This document shows positions 12,801-21,800 of a stretch of DNA of 64,000 nucleotides, piece after piece. Made by a program: the position numbers and the translations under genes. Under the pieces are notes generated by a model. It saw nothing but the letters and a program-made list of their open reading frames with translations. It did no database searches and was not told the DNA's origin. Source of the DNA: Phoronis australis (taxonomy: Eukaryota > Phoronida > Phoronidae); assembly GCA_002633005.1 (NCBI GenBank), contig NMRA01000186.1, positions 422,702 through 486,701 on the forward strand, read 5' to 3'. The first letter of the stretch is position 1. Every line of letters begins with the position of its first letter.

Positions 12801-15800
12801 CTGCCACTAGGAGGCGCCACAGTAGTCGAAATCGTCGGAAAATCATCGTCAACCGTCCTCTACATAGTAAGCATATACATGCCAATTTTCACAATCATCC
12901 TTTGAGCGGTTTGGTTGATAGAGGGGTTGACGCACAAAAACACACTCGAAAACACTAAAAATGGCCACTAGGTGGCGCAAACTATGTCAAATCCATCTGA
13001 AAACAGTAGGACAGCGTCGTCTCACTAATAAGTGCCTACGTACCAAATTTCATGAAAATCCATTCAGGACTTTTGAAGATACAAAGGTAAGCGTAAAAAA
13101 ACTAAAATTGCCACTAGGGGGCACACGGTAGTCAGATCCGTCCGAAAGTTCGCACATGCCGTCCCATTCATGAATGGAACATATGTGCCAAATTTCATGA
13201 AAACATGTTAAAGGGTTTTGGAGATAGAGCAGCGGACGCCGGACGCCAGACGCCGGACGGACGCCGCCCGTACGGACGGACGGAGATGACGGCATAATGC
13301 GTCCACATATAAATATGTGGGCGCATAAAAATCAATTATTCCCAACCTGCACATTAGCCTTAAACAAGCACAGGCTTCATAACATTACAGGCAGCCATTA
13401 CCTTCCTTTCCAACTGTGCTCTCTTCTCTTCCTGTCCAAGCTGAACCCACAATCCACCACTTGCCCTTTTCCTCGGCTTTCACCAAGTCTTCCAGCGACA
13501 TTCGTAACTGGGCATCTGTACTGCCACCTTAAGAAAAAAATCAACATAATTGTAATACTAAGGTGCAGATAAACCCAACATAGACTGGTAGCTCACAATT
13601 TACAGTCACGTTTTAGAAATTCGACTCATTTTTAGCATCAATCCTCACATATTTTGAAAACTCAAACATACTCTTTTCTGGAAACAAGATCTCTGAGATT
13701 TGATTACTTGCTCTTCTCAACAGAAATTTGCTCTCCAGAATGCAGCTCAGATTTTATCTAATCAGTCAGTAAACAAAATTTGGACAAGAATTGGTACAAT
13801 TTATTACACTTCACAGTCACAACTAGCGGTTCAGACATTAAGTACTCACCTTTGATGAGGCCCCGCAGCACTTTCTTGAGGTGGTCTAAGTGAGAAGGGT
13901 CATAATTTGGTATCTTCCGCACATTATTATTCCGAATGGCCAAAATAATCTCCAGCATAAAATCTATTCTGGATCTACAACAAAAGAACAAGCCTAAATC
14001 AAGAACATTATGATTCTACAATTATTTGCATAAGCATGACCCGTGCACAGTAATGATACGAAAAATTGCACCATACGATTTCAAATACTAAGTTGATCCC
14101 ACAATAACATATCACACATTTGACAGTGATCAATGTCAAATTTGGTTGATTAGCCAAGTTATTAAACATTGTAGCATGAAATAAAATCTTCGAAGATTTG
14201 GAAGCACATCACAAAGAGGGCATTGCAGAGCCTAATTAGCATTAATTTGGTTGGGATTGCAACCCTTTCCAAAATATATCAAAAACTGATGGGCATGAGC
14301 TATAATTTGATACTTCTTGTGGCATATTTTCCTGTCCCATTTTTCCAGACGTTGTATACTTTGCACATTTATTGTTGTACAATACAATAATTTCGATTTG
14401 CTTGAATGATACCTTTTTCTCAAATATACTAAATCGCTCATTTTTACTGGATACAAAATCCTTCGTGTCACTGAGAACAAAACTTGTCATGCACATTTTT
14501 ATATTGAACATAAACTCATTTGCTGTAAAGCTTACATCCCCTGTCATAATCTTACTAACTTGTCTTCCAACTGTGATGTATCTAAACTCGATGCTTTCCC
14601 TTGAATCGCCACCAAGGTATCCTTTAGCGAAACTGCATCATCTTTACGCAAACTAAATCCAGTATCTGGAAATAAACAAAAGTTAGTAATTAATTACTAA
14701 CTTTGACCGTAGACTATAGAACATGGACTGTCAACTCTGTACATTTTCAACGGACGAAATATGTGATCTTATTCATAAGCCGTGACGCTATTATTCAAAA
14801 GCGACACCTAGCAAAACTAGCAAGTTTTACTTCCGGCAAGTACATCATCTGCTAATTATGATCGGCTGTTGTGTGGTTGGGTGTTCAGACACACAGGCAA
14901 AATGCAAAGGACTAAGTTTCCACAGCACTGAAGTTTGAATTTTGCAATTACATGACCAGTAGCATTATCAAAAATACTCACGATACCAACAGTTCCACTA
15001 GTGGAAGACTTTGAACAGCATTTCAAAGGCCATATTGTTATTTTTTAATGTACTAGACAGTAAAACAGAAGTGAGAATTTCCTGTCACAGTACACGAACT
15101 GGAAACTGAAATTGGTAATTTAGAAGGGTGGCGATATTTCGCAAGAAAATGTCGGAGTTGCGAATCTATTGTCTATACTTTATGCTTTGATTAACATGTG
15201 TATCAACAATAACCTTGCCATACTTAATATTAGGTGAAGCCCTGGTTTATTCGGTGAATGCACCTACCACGTACAGGCACTATTGACTAAATTCTGATGG
15301 ACAAGAATTTGTTTCATAAAATAAATGTATTGCTTTTTGAAGTCAACAGCATCAATTGTGGGCAAACATGTTTGTATAAGATGTGAATTTTGCTAACTTT
15401 GAGACGGAACAAGATTCCCCAAATTACGAAGGCTACGTTAGATATCTTTGGAATCATGAAAGAGATGAATTCATTAGTTTTGATGGAAGCAATTACTTCG
15501 CAACATGAATATGAGGTAAATACAAGTCTAGTAGTGAAAGTTTGTTTGGTGAATATGGAAATGTGGCGTCATCAAAAACAAATTAGCAGGAAACAAGAAA
15601 AATGTACACAAAATGGTTTGATTCTGAACTAATTAATTAAACTGAAGAAAAACAGCCAGCTAAACGGAAATTTTTGCACCCATACTGACAAAACACTAAA
15701 TGGACATGTTGAAACTAAAAGAGTACAAGAAGTCATGTAGATCTAAGAAGATGCAATGTAGGAACAAAGTGTATGGACAGGTAGTGAGTGCACCTTCATT

Positions 15801-18800
15801 GAATAATTCCAAAACACTCTGGTGGTTGATAAAATGTAAAACAACTGAGTATAACAGATGGTGAGTGGACTGACTGTTTTTGCTCATTACTAAATTCTAA
15901 TCATGAGATGATAGAAACTGCATTTGATGAGGCTGAGACTGGGCAGACTGTATTTAAAAACTATAACAGAGACAGGGCTAAGAATGACCAATGACAAAAA
16001 AGAGAACAATTTCCCACATGATGTATCGTTCCACAAATAAACAGGGTCGTGTGATAAGAATATTTTTGTGTTGTAAAATTCAAGTGAAATAAATTTAATG
16101 TTTTTGCATGAATAAAGTCAAAATAATGATAAAAAAGAGACAAATAAAGAGGAAATCGAAACTAAAAAAGAACAAATCCTCGCAAAAGAGGAAAATTCCA
16201 ATACCTGCAGAGATATGTTTTCATTTAAAAGACTAGAGCTATGTCTGAAGTAAAATGTAGTCGTGAAATCAGAACCTACTCTTGAGAACCAATAGAATCA
16301 TCTCAATGGCCTTTTGAGAGAAAACATCCTTCAGTATTCTCAGCACATCAAAAATGAGTGAACAATGGAAAACCTACGAAAGCAATTAAAAACACATATT
16401 AACAAATATGAAACGAACATTTAAGTCAAAGGTCAATGATTTAAACTAGTTGGATGAACCAAGCCCAGACTCATGTGAACCACATTCAGGTAATGTTATC
16501 TTAGAAAGAAGTCATTAGTATTTTTCACTGCATGGCTTTGGAGAACCAAAATTTGCAACTTTAACTGAGATGGAGCTTGTAAAAGACCATTTATTATAAA
16601 CTCACAGACTACGAGTTCTATCCCAGAACATAGTACAATCACAGTATTTTCCCAAATCAATATAATTTCTGACAAAACGAAAAATTCAAACAAACCTGTC
16701 CAATACTCGTCAAAATACATGCACATCTCAACAAAATAGTCCAACTTGTGAGCCTATAAAAGGCCATGTGGCATTGTACGTTTGAATTGAGATTTCTTTC
16801 CTATTTATTCACAACCTAGTAAACATTTAAGGGTCCCAATCAAAAGATATAACAATCCCTCTACCAAGTCACATACCTTGAAGTTGTATAGAAAGGTTAG
16901 GAACATGAGAATGTTGTCTATTTCTTTAGTATCTCCGAGGCAGTCATCTTTGACCATCTTGTCCAATCTCACTGCCAATCTTTGAATAATATGGGCACCT
17001 GAAGAAAACATAGAACCAGTCAGAGAAGATTGATGGCATAACTGAATTAAAGCTAAGAAATGAAGCATGAACACCAAGTAAGTTGCTTTCCATACAGTTT
17101 TTTAAAACTTTTAAAAAAGAATAATAAGTTTTAAAAGGCTTAAAGCTACACAGACACACTTGCGACAAACAAGCTTCTGATTTCCACCAATGCAAGTACA
17201 AAAAATATGGTCCACGACATAATCTCCAAACTCAGACTCAACTCACAGTCAAAATTTATCCAAACAACATGCTCCATGATTCCAGTACACACTCGTATGT
17301 CTAGTAAAGTTTCAAATACAAAACATAAACAATAAGTTGAACTACCAGACCTAAGCTAACCTAGAAATCACTTCTCATCAAAAAGAAGAACAAGACTGAG
17401 ATTGGTTTCAATGCAGTAAATGGCGTAAATCAAAAGTTCAGTTCTTGAATTGAACACTGTTTGCAGCCACTTCAAGTGTTATGGTGACTAGGTTGGACAT
17501 CTTTTAATGCAGCCACTTGGCATTTCCCACCCACTCATCTACAACAGTGTCATTTTGACCAGGTTGGACATTCTTTTAATACAGCCAATTAGCTTTTCCC
17601 GCCCAGCCATGTGTAAGTTACGGCAGTAGCCTTTTCAAAACATATCTTACATATAAGAAATATATCAGCGGATCCATAATGGTGAACAAAGAGGGCACTG
17701 AGGGAGTTGGATCCCTCCAAAATCTCCAGAAATGTCTCGGTAAATATTTGTGTCACATTTGACCAAGATTTACCAAGCAACTAAAGAAGTAACAGCAGCA
17801 GACAAAAGCTGAATGGAAGGTTGAGAAAAATAAAACATAGTGTATTGCAGGCGCTTAGTACAACACAGAAAACAAAGCATAACGCACTGTCAAATTTATC
17901 AGATTGATTATCAAGACAAATGCTGCCACCACCACCACCAACTAAATGCCATTAAAGGCCTACCTATTTCTGGATCAACATTATTGTGCAGCAGAGCAAT
18001 CATCATGGCAGCTTCCATCGACAGTCTCTCTGGCGTGAGAATAGGAGAGAGGTACGCGTCATTGAATATGACTTCCAGGACACCATTCATTTCTGCGCGG
18101 CTGTTCCTTAGGTACATTTGCTCAACTTGACGAGCTATGGACTGCATATTGCTTTCACTCAACCTGAATAAGTGAGGCAATTATTTCACTTGAATACTTC
18201 TATCTCACAGCAAGACTGGACCAACTACTTGTACAAGTCTGACAACAGACAAAACTGCCAATGGCTGAAGGCACCAAAACAAAGTTCTATTACAATCATA
18301 TTATCCCCCAACACAAGCCTGATGAGTATTAACCCATACAGTTATTTCCTGTGGGGGATTATGATTTGGCACAAAAACATGATGGGCATGTTGTGATTTT
18401 CTGTGAAAGACATTCATGTGTGTGGGTGTGTTTTTCACATTTTCGTAAGTTTTATTTGGTACAAGGCCCAATATGTGGAATAAATAAGAGTATTACATGG
18501 CCTCTTCAGGTAGTTCCCATATCTAAATCCTCATAGAATATCCATAACATGGGCCTTGACAGCCTTACCATGTAATAAGCTGTGCTTATCAACATTATAA
18601 GGTAAGAAATAACAGCATGACAACTGAGCCCACACCTGTTAATCTGTCCCTTCAACTGTTTCTTTAATCTATCCAGCTCAGCTCTCTTCTTATCATTCTC
18701 AGGCTCCAGCGGAATCCTTTTGGCTGGTGGTACATATGCCGTCTTACTGTTACCAGTGATGACGTTACCCTCAGAGTCCCTCAGTCGGCCGTAGATATCT

Positions 18801-21800
18801 TCATGAAAGTCTGATTTTTTCTTGGATTTACGTTCTTTTGGCACTTGAGCCATGTCATCACTGCTATACATATCAGCAGCCTGTTCACCATCATCATCAG
18901 AATGTTCCATATTTCTATCAGTAATTTTCTCATTCCCATCATCCCTTTGGCCTACAAGACTGCCATCACTATCCCCACCATCATCACTTAAGTCCACATT
19001 CTCATCACTAAGTTCATCACTTTCACTATCATCGCCACCACTTTCATCATCCTCATTCTCCCCTCCACCTCCATTATCACTCAGATTATCCATTTCACTG
19101 ACTTCCACATCTCTTCTCTCCTTTTTAGCTCTCTTCTTGGGCACAGGGCTCTCGTCGTCGGAACCAAGTCCTTCATCACCTAAAAAATCAAGTGCAACTG
19201 GTAAAGCTGGGATTTCGTCATCATGACGAGTTGTTGCCAATCATTTTCACCGTCAGCAGAATTAGGCAAACTGCATTGCATCTTATTTGCCTGTTCTGTT
19301 CCACTGCAGTACTGTGCCAAGTCTAGAACAATACATACCATTTAAACCAGAATTGGCATTGTCTGACCTTCAATTCCATAACACATGTTAGGGAATTTCA
19401 ATTACATTTCCAGTAGCGTTGACTATTCGAAACAGTCAAAAAGTTACTCCATAAAAGAGCCTAGACACGACATAATTATCAAATGTCTTTCGATTGCTCA
19501 CACAGCAGGAGCACGAAATATCCAAGTACTCAAATCACTGATAATAGCACGTCCACTTCACTATTTGTGTAGTCCCCAAGATTGCTTCACAACCATTTCG
19601 CATGATGCACACCAGCTTACCTCTAACTGGAGACACAACAGCACGATGGTGTGTTTTATGGCTTTAAAATGAACAAAGAATTTGCATAGGCCTAAAGAAT
19701 CAATGAAATCATATGACTGTACATTGTTGCCATGAATCCGAATGCGATGCTTATTATCCAGTGGCGGGCTGTTTTCTGTTCACACTCAAAATAGCAGCAA
19801 AAAAGAACTATTCAGTAAACAAATTGTCTGAAAGAAATTACGGACATCACATTTGATTTATTGTCACGAATGTCTTTAAGACAATGGAGCAACAGCATTA
19901 ATTACCTGAGAGATCTTTGTCACTGTCATAAAGAGCATTCAGCTTATCAGAGTCAACAGCATCAAGAATGTCTTCAATAAAAAGTTAAGTCGAAACAAAT
20001 GCAAAAATGCAAAGATTTAAACTACCCATTGCACTACCTACACATCAAGTAATATCACAGCACTAACAGATGGGTGCACACATACATCCTAGGCTAATAA
20101 CTAGTGTGACTATTACGTTGGGACACGCATGAGTATTGGCTTCTTTTGATATTGTGTTGATTAGAAGAAGTAGGCCAAGCTTTGCAAAGAAGTGAGTTAA
20201 ACCTTAAACATTCCTTGATTCTTGTTCACAGCTAATTTATGAAAAAATAATTTTAGTGAATGACCCCTATATCAATATACCATACACTATTTAGGAAAGT
20301 TTGAAGGAAGTCTTAATTTTGATATTAAATTTGACTTCATTGAATTTTCACTAAAGAAATAATGTTTGTGATACGCAAATTAAAAACTTCACTCAGAACA
20401 CCCACATAAAAACTTTTGATATTGTGTTGATCAGAAGAAGTTGTCTGAGTATTGAACAGAAGTGAGTTAAAACTTAAAAATTCATTGATTCTTGTTCACA
20501 GCTAATTTATGAAAAATAATTTTAGTGAATGACTCCTATATCAACATACCATTTCACATTAATTAGGAAAGTTTGAAGGAAGTCTAAGTGTGATTTCATT
20601 GAATTTTCACTAAAAAATAATCATAATTATTGTGATATGAAAATTAAGAACTTTACTCAGAATTACACCCACATAACTTGACACTGAGAGAAAACTTAGA
20701 ACAAATATTAAGTAGAGCCACTTTTTGGAAGAAACATGAGCATACCTGCAGACTGTGCACCAGCAAACTGAGTGAAATGGTAAAGCCAAATATTGCATCA
20801 ACGGCACCTCGGCGAGTCATTTGCTGGACATCGCCATCGCATGAGAACAAAACAAATGTTTGAAGTGGCAAAAAAACATTTGTATGATATCCAGCTGAAA
20901 AAACACAAAACTGGCACGCACAAAGGATACAATCTAGGCCTTCATCAGCGAACCCCTTAGGCAAGCTCTTTCCCCTTCGACGATTCATCTTCATTTGTTT
21001 TTCTAACTGTTTGATGATTTTATCCTCAACTTTGTTAGCTTCCAGCAGGCCCTCAACTCTTGTGTCATCCTTAAATAGAATGAAGCCTATTAACATTTGG
21101 CAAGCACAAAGCTGTGAAGATAAATGTATGTTTAGGTCACTATAACCTAGCCCAACACAGGCACAAGCCATACAAGCAGCCCACTGTGTCCTGAGTGTTG
21201 TACTAACATTGAAGCCCCAAACACCTAATAGAGTTCTGTCCAGCTTTTGTCAGGATAAGGAACAAGCTCCTGTATGGCACCATTACATGCACACAACAAA
21301 CAGTGTGACGCAACAAATGGAAAGTCTGTCCATTTTCTTATAAGCGACAGGCAGACTTGAAAACCTGTTTCACGAAGAATGTGTTTATCGATAACAGGGC
21401 TCTCATGAATTTGGTTCAGGTAATTCGTACAAAGGGCCCAACCACAAGGGCTGCACACATCTGATGCACCACAAAAGACATCAAACTGTCTGCACTCTTT
21501 TTACGTTTAGGACAAAGTATATACTGTAATGATTACATAATGTGTAATTTTGACAATGTTATTCAAACTGCAATTATACATTATTTTGCATAACAGGCTG
21601 CGCATTGTTTGAAATCTAAGAAAAAAAAGTAGTGTTCTCCTCATATGCATTAAAACATGACAGTGAAATGCTCGAAGCCACGTGTGTTTTAAGGTCTTTA
21701 AAGCTTCCATGAACATTTCAAGAATGGAAAACTTGCACATAGATAATTCATTAAGGTCTCAACTTGCAGTGCATAAACATGTGTTCTAGATTTCAGGCCT

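Noticed and set aside
18852-19226. 124-codon Ser/Leu/Pro ORF on the plus strand
   Set aside because: Shadow of the acidic Asp/Glu/Ser-coding NOM1 exon on the opposite strand.
19180-19240. ATG at 19240 as the NOM1 start
   Set aside because: A good acceptor at 19180-19181 joins this exon in phase to four upstream exons with conserved NOM1 text, so the real start is at 24383.
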